From Azonexaceae bacterium (GTDB lineage Bacteria > Pseudomonadota > Gammaproteobacteria > Burkholderiales > Rhodocyclaceae), in contig JAAXVL010000001.1 in assembly GCA_013335535.1 (NCBI GenBank), forward strand, positions 17,764 to 81,763: DNA of 64,000 bases, given 5' to 3'. Both the position numbers and the translations under genes were made by a program. A model generated the notes under the pieces. The model worked only from the letters and a program-made list of their open reading frames with translations. It did not search any database and had not been told where the DNA came from. Positions 55,048-64,000 of the stretch are shown piece by piece. Numbering within the stretch: position 1 is the stretch's first letter; the number at the start of each line of letters is the position of its first letter.

Positions 55048-55974
55048 TACGGCCAGATCGACCTGCTGCATGTGGCCGACCTGGCCAGTCTCCGAGAGAT
55101 ACAGCCCGGCCGCCCGAATCTGGCCGAGTAATTCGTTGGATTTCGTTTTTAGCGAAAATTCCGCGTTGACCGTGGAAGTGCATAAGGCGCCGACGCCCCG
55201 CTGCTTCAATGAACTAAAGCCATCTCCCGACCATACGCTGAGCTGGCTGAAGGCGGCATCGGCCTCATCGATCCAGCCGTTGTGGTCGCCATCGAGCGAC
55301 GCCAGATCGGCGAAACCATTGCCGCTGGCCACGCCGAACAACTCGCTGCCATCATCCGCCCGGCCATTGCCGTTCCGGTCCAGAACCAGATAGCCGCTGC
55401 CCTGGCCGATACCGGGGATCCGCTCCGCAGTGCCATCGGCATTCAGATCAAAGCTGATGAAATCCTCGGTCAGCTCGCAGGCCATGCCGTTGAAACTGAG
55501 CATCAACGGGTCGCTCAGCTTGACCGTGCCGGTCTCTTCCTCAATCTTCTCGCTGGCGAAATTGCGCTCCATGGCCAGTGCATAGTCGAACTCAATCACC
55601 CTGCCATCACAGGTCTTCACCTTTCCATTGCCGCAAACAGTCGTCTTTTCAGACTCGCTGACTGTTTCCCGGGAGGTGCGTTGCCAGTTGATTTCTGGCC
55701 CGCTTCTGGGCACCGTGGGCTCAGTTGGCACCGCCTCGCCGGCGGCAAATTTTTCCTCGACTTTCTTGCCATCCATTGCCGCCATGATCGCCTCGATCAG
55801 CGATTGCAAAAGCTTCTGGAATTTCTGCCGCTCGGCCACCCGAGCCTCATCCGGACTCAGCGCAAGATGGTTAAAGATGCCGCGAAACTCCCGCTCGGTG
55901 GTCATTTCCAGTGAATGACCCCGACTGGCTTCATGCGTGGCCGACAGTTGCACCTTCGATTCCTGAATCTTCAT
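54991..55974 (-). CDS. Calcium-binding-repeat protein, unknown function
   Basis: A protein of 327 residues from the ATG at 55974 (upstream frame is non-coding in character). The C-terminal half has Asp/Asn-rich loops: SFDLNADGTAERIPGIG, VLDRNGNGRADDGSELFG and SLDGDHNGWIDEADAAFSQL, as in EF-hand or thrombospondin-type calcium sites of secreted proteins. No signal peptide is seen, so type I secretion or cytosolic location are both possible. A dispersed-motif copy is in frame (TSTVNAEFSLKTKS). It is separated from the PEP-CTERM gene by a terminator. Confidence 0.75.
   Translation of the reverse strand: MKIQESKVQLSATHEASRGHSLEMTTEREFRGIFNHLALSPDEARVAERQKFQKLLQSLIEAIMAAMDGKKVEEKFAAGEAVPTEPTVPRSGPEINWQRTSRETVSESEKTTVCGNGKVKTCDGRVIEFDYALAMERNFASEKIEEETGTVKLSDPLMLSFNGMACELTEDFISFDLNADGTAERIPGIGQGSGYLVLDRNGNGRADDGSELFGVASGNGFADLASLDGDHNGWIDEADAAFSQLSVWSGDGFSSLKQRGVGALCTSTVNAEFSLKTKSNELLGQIRAAGLYLSETGQVGHMQQVDLAVSDLPDGPEHPEQRQQLAA
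55141..55177 (-). repeat. Dispersed motif, copy 19 (in calcium-type gene)
   Basis: On the minus strand TTCCACGGTCAACGCGGAATTT, then TCGCTAAAAACGAAA. The core is altered after GTCAAC. It is read in frame as STVNAEF. Confidence 0.65.
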
Positions 55975-56053
55975 GATGAACTCCTTGCACGGTTTGGAAT
56001 AACGCCATTGCAAGGGGCGTGCCGAAATCGGCAAGGTTGCCTGGATGAAAATG

Positions 56054-56076
56054 AAAAGGGCGCCAAACGGGCGCCC
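56054..56076 (-). terminator. Rho-independent terminator of the PEP-CTERM gene
   Basis: GGGCGCC arms with a 4-base loop and TTTT on the minus strand, 27 bases after the stop codon. Confidence 0.85.
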
Positions 56077-56102
56077 CTCTCGAACCAGGCTGCAGTTGTC
56101 TA

Positions 56103-56909
56103 TCAGCTGCCAGCGCGCTGACGACGCCTTGCCACAAAGCCAACCAGGCCCAGACCAGCCATCATCATCGCCCAACCCTCAGGTTCAGGAACCGGAGCCG
56201 AAATTGCCACATTCTGAGTCCACTGGTTCTGCGTATAGCTGACATGTTCGGTGCGGATAGCACCCAGAACTTGCACACCGGAGAGAGTGACATAGAGATC
56301 GCTAATTGAACCACCGTCAGTAGCGTCGGCAAAAATCCGAAGGTTATTGTTCACGCTGCCATTGCTATACGCTTGCCAGCTATTGGTATATAAATAATTC
56401 GATCCCGCAACACCTTCCGTGGTGTCGGCTACCTGTCCAAGAACCGGGCTGACCAGTTGCTGAAAACCACTATGGGGTGATGTCTTGCTACCCGGCGTAC
56501 CGTAGGCACTGATGCTGAAACTGTTTGCGCCATTGCTGGTCAGACTCAAATCCACCCACTGATCGCCAGATGCTTTAGACGCAAAAATAAACGTCAGATT
56601 GCGATTCTGGCTGCTCACGTCCTGAAGTGTTCGGTCGAAGCTGACGACGGTGGTGAATTGCGTTGTCTGAAACCATTGCCCTGACAACGAATCCTTATAC
56701 GTACCAAGTACGTTTGCAGTCGTACTCGAAACTTCGGATGTCTGGCCAAGCCAAGAGCTCCAATTTGACGTGTAATAACCCGAGTCGTAACTGCTGCTGA
56801 CCAGATTATCCGAAGTCAGCAAGGTATAGTCCGGTGCAGGTACCGTTGCCATTGCAATGCTGGTAGCCAGCAGGCCGCCGAGCAATGCACTCAAATGCTT
56901 TTTGTTCAT
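56103..56909 (-). CDS. PEP-CTERM sorting-domain protein
   Basis: A protein of 268 residues from the ATG at 56909. It has an N-terminal signal peptide (MNKKHLSALLGGLLATSIAMA) and a C-terminal PEP-CTERM tail: VPEPEGWAMMMAGLGLVGF followed by RRRQR. Such proteins are processed by exosortase and exported to the surface, often with exopolysaccharide. The middle is Ser/Thr/Asn-rich beta-type sequence without a recognised domain. Base composition is lower in GC than its neighbours, which may indicate different history or surface selection. Confidence 0.9.
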   Translation of the reverse strand: MNKKHLSALLGGLLATSIAMATVPAPDYTLLTSDNLVSSSYDSGYYTSNWSSWLGQTSEVSSTTANVLGTYKDSLSGQWFQTTQFTTVVSFDRTLQDVSSQNRNLTFIFASKASGDQWVDLSLTSNGANSFSISAYGTPGSKTSPHSGFQQLVSPVLGQVADTTEGVAGSNYLYTNSWQAYSNGSVNNNLRIFADATDGGSISDLYVTLSGVQVLGAIRTEHVSYTQNQWTQNVAISAPVPEPEGWAMMMAGLGLVGFVARRRQRAGS

Positions 56910-57037
56910 AAATCCCCCACCTCTCACAATATGCCATATAGCTCTTCCAGCATCTCATATTGCATATTCCGTTTAAATAGCCCGTTTGGACTAACGGTCA
57001 GAGGAAGTGATCCCAGCTTTCCGCGAGAGCGGCAGAG

Positions 57038-59020
57038 TCAAAATTCGAGCGGATCGACCTCGATGTGCCAGCGCAGTTTCGACGGCGCCTTGATGGCTTC
57101 GATCGCCTCCCGCCAGCGCGGCAGGAAATTTTGCAAAGCTGGGCGGGAATAGGATTCAGCGAGTAATTGACCCCGTTCCAAGTTGGCCAGCCGGGCCAGT
57201 TTCATCGGGACCGGGTCATAGATCATGATGTTTTCGTGCTCGCCGATCAGCGGCAAGGCTGCGGCCACGTTCAGAAAAGCGATGGAGTCCGCCATTTCCG
57301 GTGCCTCGGCACGCAGGACAGCCTGGAAGGCATAAGGCGGGAAGCCGGCCTGCTCGCGTTCCTTGAGCTGCTGGGCAGCGAATCCCGGGTAGTCGTGGTC
57401 AGCCAGCGCAGCAAACAGGGGGTGATCCGGATACTCGGTCTGGATCAGCACTTCCCCTTTCAGTTCAGCCCGCCCTGCTCGCCCGGCGACCTGCATGAGC
57501 TGGGCGAACAGGCGTTCCGGCGCGCGCCAGTCGGCGGCGTAGAGGGCGGCATCGGCGCCGAGCGCCCCAACCAGCGTGAGCTTGGGGAAATCGTGGCCCT
57601 TGGCCAGCATCTGGGTACCGACCAGGATGTCAGCCTGACCGCCATGAATCAGCTCGAGCATCGCCTCCCATTGCTTGCGACTCTTCACGGAATCGCGATC
57701 GACGCGCAGGATGCGCGCCTCGGGAAACTGCTCCTGCAACCAGACTTCAAGACGCTGCGTACCGCGCCCGAACGGATGGATATCCTGATTGCCGCAGGTC
57801 GGACAAGCCTTCGGGACACGGTGTTCGCAGCCGCAATGATGGCAGCGCAGACGGCGGTCAGCGAGGTGCAACACCATGTTGGCCGCACAGCGCGTACATC
57901 GCGAAATCCACCCGCAGGCCGGGCAGGCCAACACGGGCGCGTAGCCACGACGGTTGAGGAAGACGAGACTCTGTTCGCCCCGCACCAGACGCTCCTTGAT
58001 GGCCGCAATCAACGGTTCGCTGACCCCCTCTTTCAAGACCATTTTTCGGGTATTGATGATGTGGACCACCGGCAGTTTCGCTTCCGGATTGGCGCGCTGA
58101 TTCAGGGTCAGCAGGCCGTAACGTCCGCCCTGCGCATTCGCCCAAGACTCCAGCGACGGCGTCGCCGAGCCGAGCAGAATGGGAATGCCAAGCTGGTGCG
58201 CACGAAATACGCCGACATCGCGCGCCGAGTAGCGCATGCCGTCCTGCTGCTTGAATGACGGATCGTGCTCTTCATCGATGACGATCAAGCCAAGCCGGGG
58301 CATGGGCGTGAAAATCGATAGCCGGGTGCCGAGAATGATGCTCGCCTCGCCAGCAAAGGCTGCCCGCCAGTTGCGCTCGCGCGCCGCCTCGGCCAGCTCG
58401 CTATGCAGGGAAACGACACCAGCTTCGGGAAAACGGGCGCGAACCCGGCCCTCCAGTTGTGGCGTCAGATTGATTTCCGGGACCAGCAGCAAGGCTTGCC
58501 GACCAGCGGCCAATGCTTGTTCGACCAGCCGCAGATAAACCTCAGTTTTGCCGCTGCCTGTGACGCCATGCAGCAGATGGACGGAGAAACCGGCGGCAGG
58601 GTCGATGGCCGCCAAGGCCGTGGCTTGCTCGTCCGTCAGGGCCGGAGGCTGAATTGGCTCGGGTTTTCGCGTGGAGCGCCCGCTGCGTCGGTCCGGCGGA
58701 TCTAGGCGCTTGAGTCCAACCGGTAATGCCTGCAGCACGACTTCACCGAATGCAGCCTGGTAGTAAGTACTTGCAAATTCGCAAAGGCGAAAAAAATCAG
58801 CCGGCAGTGGCGGCAAGTCGCGCAATATTTCAACTGCCTGCTTCAACTGCTCGAGAGGCCAATCACTTTCGTCGACTACATCGACGATGATGCCTAGTTT
58901 CTGGCCTCGCCCGAATGGCACGCGAACCCTGTAGCCAATATCCACGGTCGACGCCGTTTCAGCCACATAATCGAAAAGGCGATGTAACGGCAAATCGAGG
59001 GCGACGCGTAAAACGGGCAT
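57038..59020 (-). CDS. priA: Primosomal protein N' (PriA helicase)
   Basis: A protein of 660 residues from the ATG at 59020 (a TTG five codons upstream is possible). The 3'-DNA-binding domain begins MPVLRVALDLPLHRLFDYV. Helicase motifs: HGVTGSGKTEVYL (I), VIDEEHDPSFKQ (II, DEEH), GSATPSLES. The zinc sites are CPACGWISRCTRC and CHHCGC with CPTCGN. Motifs V and VI lie in GTQMLAKGHDFP and QVAGRAGRAE. It restarts stalled replication forks. The region upstream, towards hemE, contains DnaA boxes. Confidence 0.97.
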   Translation of the reverse strand: MPVLRVALDLPLHRLFDYVAETASTVDIGYRVRVPFGRGQKLGIIVDVVDESDWPLEQLKQAVEILRDLPPLPADFFRLCEFASTYYQAAFGEVVLQALPVGLKRLDPPDRRSGRSTRKPEPIQPPALTDEQATALAAIDPAAGFSVHLLHGVTGSGKTEVYLRLVEQALAAGRQALLLVPEINLTPQLEGRVRARFPEAGVVSLHSELAEAARERNWRAAFAGEASIILGTRLSIFTPMPRLGLIVIDEEHDPSFKQQDGMRYSARDVGVFRAHQLGIPILLGSATPSLESWANAQGGRYGLLTLNQRANPEAKLPVVHIINTRKMVLKEGVSEPLIAAIKERLVRGEQSLVFLNRRGYAPVLACPACGWISRCTRCAANMVLHLADRRLRCHHCGCEHRVPKACPTCGNQDIHPFGRGTQRLEVWLQEQFPEARILRVDRDSVKSRKQWEAMLELIHGGQADILVGTQMLAKGHDFPKLTLVGALGADAALYAADWRAPERLFAQLMQVAGRAGRAELKGEVLIQTEYPDHPLFAALADHDYPGFAAQQLKEREQAGFPPYAFQAVLRAEAPEMADSIAFLNVAAALPLIGEHENIMIYDPVPMKLARLANLERGQLLAESYSRPALQNFLPRWREAIEAIKAPSKLRWHIEVDPLEF

Positions 59021-59092
59021 GGATTTACCGGCCAAAGCCGTTATTTCTCCAAAAAAATGGATTTACTGCGCCCCAAAACCAGGGTTTTTGAG

Positions 59093-59127
59093 TTGTCCAC
59101 AAAAACTGTGGATAACTTTGTGGATTT
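59093..59127. promoter_or_regulatory. Cluster of three DnaA-box-like 9-mers
   Basis: TTGTCCACA (59093-59101, one mismatch), TGTGGATAA (59107-59115, perfect reverse of TTATCCACA) and TGTGGATTT (59119-59127, two mismatches) lie within 35 bases. Confidence 0.7.
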
Positions 59128-59283
59128 CTTTTTGACTTTGGCGCCAAGTAACGGTTTGGTAAGGATTCCGTCACTCTGCCGAAATATTGAGCAACATCAC
59201 TATTCGTTTAAATTCAATAATTTAAATAAACAATGTCGAGTCAAGGGTTTTTTGGAGTTTATTTTTGGCGAGAGGCAAAACTC

Positions 59284-59292
59284 TGTGTATAA
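59284..59292 (-). promoter_or_regulatory. DnaA-box-like 9-mer
   Basis: TGTGTATAA, the reverse complement of TTATACACA, a DnaA-box variant used in E. coli oriC. It lies 30 bases from the end of hemE. Confidence 0.55.
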
Positions 59293-59320
59293 GTCAAGCC
59301 TTACCCCTCGTTTATGGCTA

Positions 59321-60388
59321 TTACTTACGTAATACACGGCTGTATGAATGCACGGTCTCGACCAGCGCCGTAACGCTTTCCGGCGGAGTGAATTGGGAAA
59401 TACCATGGCCGAGGTTGAAAACGTGACCTGTATTGGCCGGGCCGAAGCTGTCGAGCACCTTCTTGGCCTCTGCCGCGACGATTTCCGGCTGGGCAAACAG
59501 CACGTTGGGATCGAGATTGCCCTGCAGCGCAACCTTGTCGCCAACGCGGCGACGTGCTTCCCCGATGTCGATGGTCCAGTCCAGGCCAACCGCATCGCAG
59601 CCGATGTCTGAAATCTTTTCCAGCCACAAGCCACCGTTCTTGGTAAAGACGATGCTCGGAATACGCTGACCGTCCTTTTCCTTTTTCAGACCGGCGACAA
59701 TGCGACGCATGTACTGCAGCGAGAATTCCTCGTAGGCCGCATTGGACAGCGAGCCGCCCCAGGTGTCGAAGATCATCACGGCCTGGGCACCACTGTCGAT
59801 CTGGGCGTTCAGGTAGGCGATCACGGAGTCGGCGGTCACCGACAGGATACGGTGCAGCAGGTCCGGACGGTTGTAGAGCATGCCCTTGATATTGCGGAAG
59901 TCGCTCGACCCCTCGCCTTCGACCATGTAGCAGGCCAGCGTGTAGGGACTTCCAGAAAAGCCGATGAGCGGCACCGAGTTATCCAGGGCGCGCCGAATCT
60001 CCGAAACAGCATCCATGACGTAACCAAGGTGTTCGTACGGATCGGTCACCGTCAGATTGTTGATCGCCCATTCTTCACGCAGCGGACGCTCGAACTTTGG
60101 CCCCTCGCCTTCGGCAAAGTAGAGGCCGAGACCCATGGCATCCGGCACCGTCAAGATGTCAGAGAACAGGATGGCGGCATCAAGGTCGTAGCGGGCCAAA
60201 GGCTGGAGCGTTACCTCGCAGGCCATGGCTGGCGATTTGCAGAGATTCAGGAAATTGCCGGCCCGTTTGCGGGTTTCGCAATACTCGGGCAGGTAACGTC
60301 CAGCCTGGCGCATCAGCCACAGCGGAGTGTATTCGGTCGGCTCTTTGAGAAGGGCGCGCAGGAAAGTATCGTTCTTGGGTCGGCTCAC
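59321..60388 (-). CDS. hemE: Uroporphyrinogen decarboxylase HemE
   Basis: A protein of 355 residues. The signature [11 protein letters not shown] with its catalytic Arg is near residue 27, with [17 protein letters not shown], the [13 protein letters not shown] segment, [12 protein letters not shown], and the C-terminal [13 protein letters not shown]. It decarboxylates uroporphyrinogen III to coproporphyrinogen III in haem synthesis. It ends at the AT-rich DnaA-box region and follows trkH on the same strand, with a hairpin between. Confidence 0.97.
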   Translation of the reverse strand: MSRPKNDTFLRALLKEPTEYTPLWLMRQAGRYLPEYCETRKRAGNFLNLCKSPAMACEVTLQPLARYDLDAAILFSDILTVPDAMGLGLYFAEGEGPKFERPLREEWAINNLTVTDPYEHLGYVMDAVSEIRRALDNSVPLIGFSGSPYTLACYMVEGEGSSDFRNIKGMLYNRPDLLHRILSVTADSVIAYLNAQIDSGAQAVMIFDTWGGSLSNAAYEEFSLQYMRRIVAGLKKEKDGQRIPSIVFTKNGGLWLEKISDIGCDAVGLDWTIDIGEARRRVGDKVALQGNLDPNVLFAQPEIVAAEAKKVLDSFGPANTGHVFNLGHGISQFTPPESVTALVETVHSYSRVLRK

Positions 60389-60409
60389 GTCGGACTCCGC
60401 CAGAAAATC

Positions 60410-60435
60410 GGAAAGGCGGAATTATCCGCCTTTCC
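60410..60435 (-). terminator. Hairpin terminator after trkH
   Basis: Perfect 11-base arms GGAAAGGCGGA / TCCGCCTTTCC with an ATTA loop, ten bases after the trkH stop, followed on the minus strand by GATTTTC. Confidence 0.7.
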
Positions 60436-60445
60436 GGGCGCCGGG

Positions 60446-61900
60446 TCACTTCCGCCAGAAGGCGGGGGTCAGAACGACGAGCAGCGTAAATATTTCGAGG
60501 CGACCGAGCAGCATGGCGAATATACAAATCCAGGTCTGAAAGTCTTCGAGCACTTCATACGTCGTCGACGGCCCCACCACACCCAGCCCAGGCCCGGTGT
60601 TGTTGACGCTGGCGACGATGGCGGTGAAAGCGGAGACGATATCGAGGCCAGTAAACGCCAGGAGCAGCGTCAATGAAACGATGCTGACCATATACATGAA
60701 TCCAAATGAAAGCACCGCGAAAAGAATCGGCTGCGGCGCTGTCTGACCGCCAATTCTGATGTTGTACACCGCATTCGGGTGCATGGCACGCACCAGTTCG
60801 CGGTAGACTTGCTTGTAAAGAAGGATCGCCCTCATCATTTTGATACCACCTCCGGTCGATCCGGCACTGGTGACAAAACTGGAAAGGAAGAGCATCCACA
60901 GTGGTGCAAAGATCGGCCATTGGGCGAAATCGACACTGGCAAAACCAGTCGTCGTAGCGATGGAAACCAGATTGAAAGCAACATGCCGCATGGCCGTATC
61001 TAGATCCGGATACACCCCATCCTTCCAGATATACATGGCGATCACCACGACGCTCAGCAAGGTAACGCCGAGAAACCAGCCGGCCTCCGGATCATGGCGG
61101 TAAGGCTGCAATGAGCGTCCGCTGACAGCAAGAAAAAGGGTACCGAAATTCATGCCCGCAATCAGCATGAAAACAATGGCAACTCCTTCAATGCCCGGAG
61201 AGTTGAAATATCCAAAACTGGCGTCGTGGGTCGAGAAACCGCCCAACCCCATGGTCGAAAAGGTATGGCAAATCGCATCGAACCAGTTCATGCCGGCCCA
61301 CTTAAAAGCCAGGACACAGGCGACCGTCACCCACAGATAAACCAGCCACAAGCCCTTTGCCGTCTCGGCGATGCGCGGTGTCATCTTCGCGTCCTTCATC
61401 GGACCCGGCGTTTCCGCCTTGAACATTTGTCGACCGCCAATCCCGAGCAACGGCAGGATGGCGATGGCCAGTACGATCAAGCCCATGCCACCAACCCAAA
61501 CCAACTGATGCCGCCACAGATTGATCGACATGGGCAGGGTGTCCAGATTGGACAATACCGTCGAACCTGTCGTAGTCAGGCCGGAAACAGTTTCAAAATA
61601 AGCATCGGTATGGCTGATGCCAAGTTGCAGCATTAACGGAATGGCAGCGAACGCGGGCAAAACGGTCCACACCAGCACCACCATCAGGAAGCCGTCACGA
61701 ATGTTCAGCTCGCGTTTGCAGCGCCGATAGCGGTACCAGAGGAAGGCGCCGCACAGCATGGTCAGCGCAAAGGCTTCGTCGTAAGCCGATTGCGCACCAT
61801 CGCTGGTGACATAGGAGAGAATCAGCGGTGCCAGCATGGTCAGGCCAAAGAGCATGATGATCATGCCCAGTGCGCGATAAACAGGGGCAAAACGTGTCAC
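60446..61900 (-). CDS. trkH: Trk potassium uptake protein TrkH
   Basis: A protein of 484 residues, started at a GTG (61900) with GAGGA seven bases upstream. Selectivity-filter segments are FETVSGLTTTGSTVL, FSTMGLGGFSTHD, VSIATTTGFAS and TAIVASVNNTGPGLG, one per repeat. It forms the membrane channel of the Trk K+ uptake system with TrkA, whose gene ends 10 bases upstream on the same strand. Confidence 0.96.
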   Translation of the reverse strand: MTRFAPVYRALGMIIMLFGLTMLAPLILSYVTSDGAQSAYDEAFALTMLCGAFLWYRYRRCKRELNIRDGFLMVVLVWTVLPAFAAIPLMLQLGISHTDAYFETVSGLTTTGSTVLSNLDTLPMSINLWRHQLVWVGGMGLIVLAIAILPLLGIGGRQMFKAETPGPMKDAKMTPRIAETAKGLWLVYLWVTVACVLAFKWAGMNWFDAICHTFSTMGLGGFSTHDASFGYFNSPGIEGVAIVFMLIAGMNFGTLFLAVSGRSLQPYRHDPEAGWFLGVTLLSVVVIAMYIWKDGVYPDLDTAMRHVAFNLVSIATTTGFASVDFAQWPIFAPLWMLFLSSFVTSAGSTGGGIKMMRAILLYKQVYRELVRAMHPNAVYNIRIGGQTAPQPILFAVLSFGFMYMVSIVSLTLLLAFTGLDIVSAFTAIVASVNNTGPGLGVVGPSTTYEVLEDFQTWICIFAMLLGRLEIFTLLVVLTPAFWRK

Positions 61901-61910
61901 GGTTTTCCTC

Positions 61911-63344
61911 TTAAAAGAAGTGAAAACTGACCTGAAACAGCTTCTCAACCTTTTTTACGAGCTTCTTGCGGGTACAGAAAACGATGACGTGATCTTCCGG
62001 CTTGATCACCGTGTCGTGGTGCGCGATAACGACCTCACCGTGGCGGGTAATCGAGGTCCAGTCATCCGTCTGTCCAACAACAACGGCCTTGTCAAAATGG
62101 CGCACCAGTGCAGCAACCGTGACACCATGCGGCCAGTCAATCTGATCGATACGCTTGCCAATGATCTGCGATGTCTTGGCGTCGCCGTGGGCAACCAGTT
62201 CCAGTGCTTCAGCCGCACCGCGCCGCAGCGAATGCACTTCTGCCACGTCACCTTGTCGAACATGCGCCAGCAATGCACCGATAGAAACCTGGGCCGGTGA
62301 GATGCCAATATCAATGGGGCCGCCCTCGATCATCTCGGCATAGGCGCGACGGTTGATCAGGGCAACAACCCGTTTGCTCCCCAAACGCTTGGCCAGGCTA
62401 CCGGCCATGATGTTGTCTTCATCATCGTTGGTGACAGCCAGGAAAAGATCCATCTCGGCGATGTTTTCCCGCTCGAGCAATTCCTCATCTGTCGCATCGC
62501 CGAGCAGGACCAGCGTATTGTCCAACTCGTTGGCGATCAATTCGGCTCTTTCCTTACGCCCTTCGATAAGCTTGATTTCGTAGCGTTTCTCGAGCGACTT
62601 GGCGAGGCGCAGACCGATATTGCCCCCCCCGGCAATCATGATCCGCTCAACCGGCTTCATCATTCGCCGAAGCTGGCGCAAAACCTGGCGAATATGCTCG
62701 GCCGCGGCAAGAAGGAAGACTTCATCCCCGGCCTCGACCACGGTGTCGCCTTCCGGAAAAACTGGCTGGTCACGACGAAAAATGGCGGCGATCCGGGCGT
62801 CCATGTCGGGCGGTAGCAACTCCCGCATTTCCTTGATCTGCTTGCCGACCAGCAAGCCACCCTCATAGGCCCGCACGGCGACAAGGCTGACCCGCCCATT
62901 GGCAAAATTCAGGACCTGCAGCGCTTCGGGAAACTCGATAAGACGACGGATGTAATCGGTGATCACCTGCTCCGGACAAAGCGCGTAGTCCACCGCAAAG
63001 TTTTCCGGCGAAAGCAGGCTTTCGTCCTCGAGAAAATCGCGGGAACGCAGGCGGGCAATCCGCGTCGGCACATTGAACACGCTGTGGGCGAGCTTGCAGG
63101 CCACCAGATTGGACTGGTCGCTCTGGGTCACCGCGATAACCATGTCGGCATCCTGAGCCCCGGCATCGCGCAGCGCCGAGGGGGTCGCGGCATTGCCGAC
63201 CACCGTGCGCAAGTCGAGCCTGTCCTGCAATTGCGCCAGTCGCGCCGCATCGTTATCGACGACGGTGATGTCGTTTTCCTCCGACACCAAGCCTTCAGCA
63301 ACGCTGGCACCGACCTGCCCGGCACCGAGAATGATGACTTTCAT
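61911..63344 (-). CDS. trkA: Trk system regulatory subunit TrkA
   Basis: A protein of 477 residues with two RCK units. The first starts MKVIILGAGQVGASVAEGL (NAD-binding) and the second ERIMIAGGGNIGLRLAKSLEKRYEIKLIE (read in parts), each followed by a C-terminal ligand domain. It gates TrkH with NAD(H)/nucleotides. The tail KLVKKVEKLFQVSFHFF extends past the usual end. It follows ntrX with 22 bases between stop and start. Confidence 0.95.
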   Translation of the reverse strand: MKVIILGAGQVGASVAEGLVSEENDITVVDNDAARLAQLQDRLDLRTVVGNAATPSALRDAGAQDADMVIAVTQSDQSNLVACKLAHSVFNVPTRIARLRSRDFLEDESLLSPENFAVDYALCPEQVITDYIRRLIEFPEALQVLNFANGRVSLVAVRAYEGGLLVGKQIKEMRELLPPDMDARIAAIFRRDQPVFPEGDTVVEAGDEVFLLAAAEHIRQVLRQLRRMMKPVERIMIAGGGNIGLRLAKSLEKRYEIKLIEGRKERAELIANELDNTLVLLGDATDEELLERENIAEMDLFLAVTNDDEDNIMAGSLAKRLGSKRVVALINRRAYAEMIEGGPIDIGISPAQVSIGALLAHVRQGDVAEVHSLRRGAAEALELVAHGDAKTSQIIGKRIDQIDWPHGVTVAALVRHFDKAVVVGQTDDWTSITRHGEVVIAHHDTVIKPEDHVIVFCTRKKLVKKVEKLFQVSFHFF

Positions 63345-63366
63345 GTCGCCCCCCTTTAGCGGGTAA

Positions 63367-64000
63367 TTATTCTTCGCTGCGTTTGCCGAGCTTGACGTCG
63401 AGTTGCTTCAGTTTCCGATAAAGATGCGTGCGTTCCAGCCCGGAGCGATCAGCAAGTTTGGTCATGTTGCCACCTTCCAGACGCAGGTGATGTTCGAAGT
63501 ACATTTTTTCGAAGGCATCGCGCGCCTCGCGCAGGGGCTGATCGAACAACGGCAGCAGCGAAAGGATTTCCGGAGTGCCGGCAACATCGGCCGGCATGAC
63601 GCGAGCCACGTCTTCGGCGGAAATTTCCTCGTCCAGTGAGGTGATCGCCAGATTACGCACCAGCGTGTATAGATCGTTCCAGCTCGATTCCGGATTACTT
63701 TTCCACGACAAGGTACGCAGCGCGTTGAGCGCCGCGCTGGAGAGGCGTCGGGCCGGCACTTCGCCACGCTCGACAAAATTGCTCAGCAACAGGCTGGCAA
63801 TTTCCGGCAATTCGTCGCCATGCCCGGCCAGCGAGGGCATGGCCACCCAGATTTCGCCCAGACGAGCTAGCAGCTTACTGTCCCACCCCGCTTCGCCGAG
63901 CGCGCTGGCACTGGTCACGGTGGCGGCAATCAGTTGAAGATTGAGTTTTTCGAGACGCTCGACGGCAAAAGCCATGTTCATTTGCTGCATCTTGCCAAGC
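63367..64000 (-). CDS. ntrX: NtrX-type sigma-54 response regulator (C-terminal part)
   Basis: At least 211 residues; the frame is open through the window end, so the N-terminal receiver and Walker A lie outside. Visible are LNLQLIAATV (AAA+ sensor region), a helical lid domain, DEEISAEDVARVMPADV, and a Fis-type HTH: GGNMTKLADRSGLERTHLYRKLKQLDVKLGKR. The ntrX-trkA-trkH order is common in betaproteobacteria. NtrX is usually paired with the kinase NtrY and controls nitrogen or respiratory genes. Confidence 0.88.
   Translation of the reverse strand, partial: LGKMQQMNMAFAVERLEKLNLQLIAATVTSASALGEAGWDSKLLARLGEIWVAMPSLAGHGDELPEIASLLLSNFVERGEVPARRLSSAALNALRTLSWKSNPESSWNDLYTLVRNLAITSLDEEISAEDVARVMPADVAGTPEILSLLPLFDQPLREARDAFEKMYFEHHLRLEGGNMTKLADRSGLERTHLYRKLKQLDVKLGKRSEE

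Larger units (their letters stand above)
59021..59320. other. AT-rich intergenic region with DnaA boxes
   Basis: No gene is seen. The 300 bases between priA and hemE are clearly more AT-rich than the rest of the window and hold several DnaA-box-like 9-mers plus T/A-rich stretches such as AATTCAATAATTTAAATAAA. Possible roles are a replication origin, a DnaA titration site or DnaA-regulated promoters. Confidence 0.65.

Noticed and set aside
58938..58958. TCCACGGTCGACG in priA, as a motif copy
   Set aside because: No CCGGAAAAA and no A-tract follow; a chance match of the 5' part.
59057..59332. 91-codon frame in the AT-rich priA-hemE gap
   Set aside because: It overlaps hemE, has no ribosome-binding site, and its composition follows the AT-rich DnaA-box region.

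Overview
The window is GC-rich, densely coded chromosomal DNA from a betaproteobacterium. A Dechloromonas/Azonexus-like member of the Rhodocyclales fits best. The reasons are a TorF porin-glnK-amt nitrogen locus, the trkH-trkA-ntrX order, a PEP-CTERM protein, ThrH, an SAH riboswitch on metH, many c-di-GMP and two-component genes, and a selenocysteine-dependent respiratory formate dehydrogenase. The genus is inferred; no rRNA is present.

Layout. 0.2-3.2 kb: exported DUF1800/DUF1501 pair, then tRNA-Gly(TCC) with its own promoter and terminator. 3.6-6.4 kb: EF-hand protein divergent from a CpxRA-like two-component system with CpxR-type boxes. 6.4-13.1 kb: flavin reductase, mutY, a three-gene HD-GYP cluster, and the ABC-F protein YheS. 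13.1-13.8 kb: non-coding inverted repeat. 13.8-16.3 kb: thrH, a Cys-rich hypothetical gene, purU, an isochorismatase-like hydrolase. 16.4-19.3 kb: amt, glnK and porin behind a sigma-54 promoter with NtrC-like sites. 19.3-23.2 kb: ubiK, yifB, Bcr/CflA transporter, rhodanese, BamE-like lipoprotein.

23.2-37.2 kb is a selenium/molybdenum/formate region, almost all on the minus strand: mobA, DsrE, GcvH-like, selC (tRNA-Sec), selB, MOSC, FMN oxidoreductase, FccB-like flavoprotein, selA, fdhE, and formate dehydrogenase gamma, beta and alpha. The alpha subunit has an in-frame UGA at codon 196 followed by a SECIS-like hairpin. Upstream lie a sigma-54 promoter, two palindromic enhancer-like sites, a second DsrE gene and a 39-codon small ORF. 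On the other strand, immediately adjacent, is an NtrC-class regulator with a Cache sensor kinase (37.4-40.8 kb), a plausible controller of the formate dehydrogenase.

40.9-64 kb: CHASE-GGDEF diguanylate cyclase, SAH riboswitch and metH, SbmA/BacA-like ABC transporter, murB, cell-wall amidase, CheZ-like and Hpt proteins, DUF1840, methyltransferase, ROK kinase, YiiM-like MOSC protein, MFS transporter, calcium-binding-type protein, PEP-CTERM protein, priA, an AT-rich intergenic region with DnaA boxes, hemE, trkH, trkA, and the 3' part of ntrX cut by the window end.

The most striking feature not explained by genes is a short dispersed motif with core CCACGGTCAACCGGAAAAA followed by spaced A-tracts. 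It occurs about 17 times, between genes and, in frame, inside at least eight genes (including selB, murB, metH and the amidase signal peptide). Its layout resembles a DNA-uptake-type signal; this is a hypothesis.
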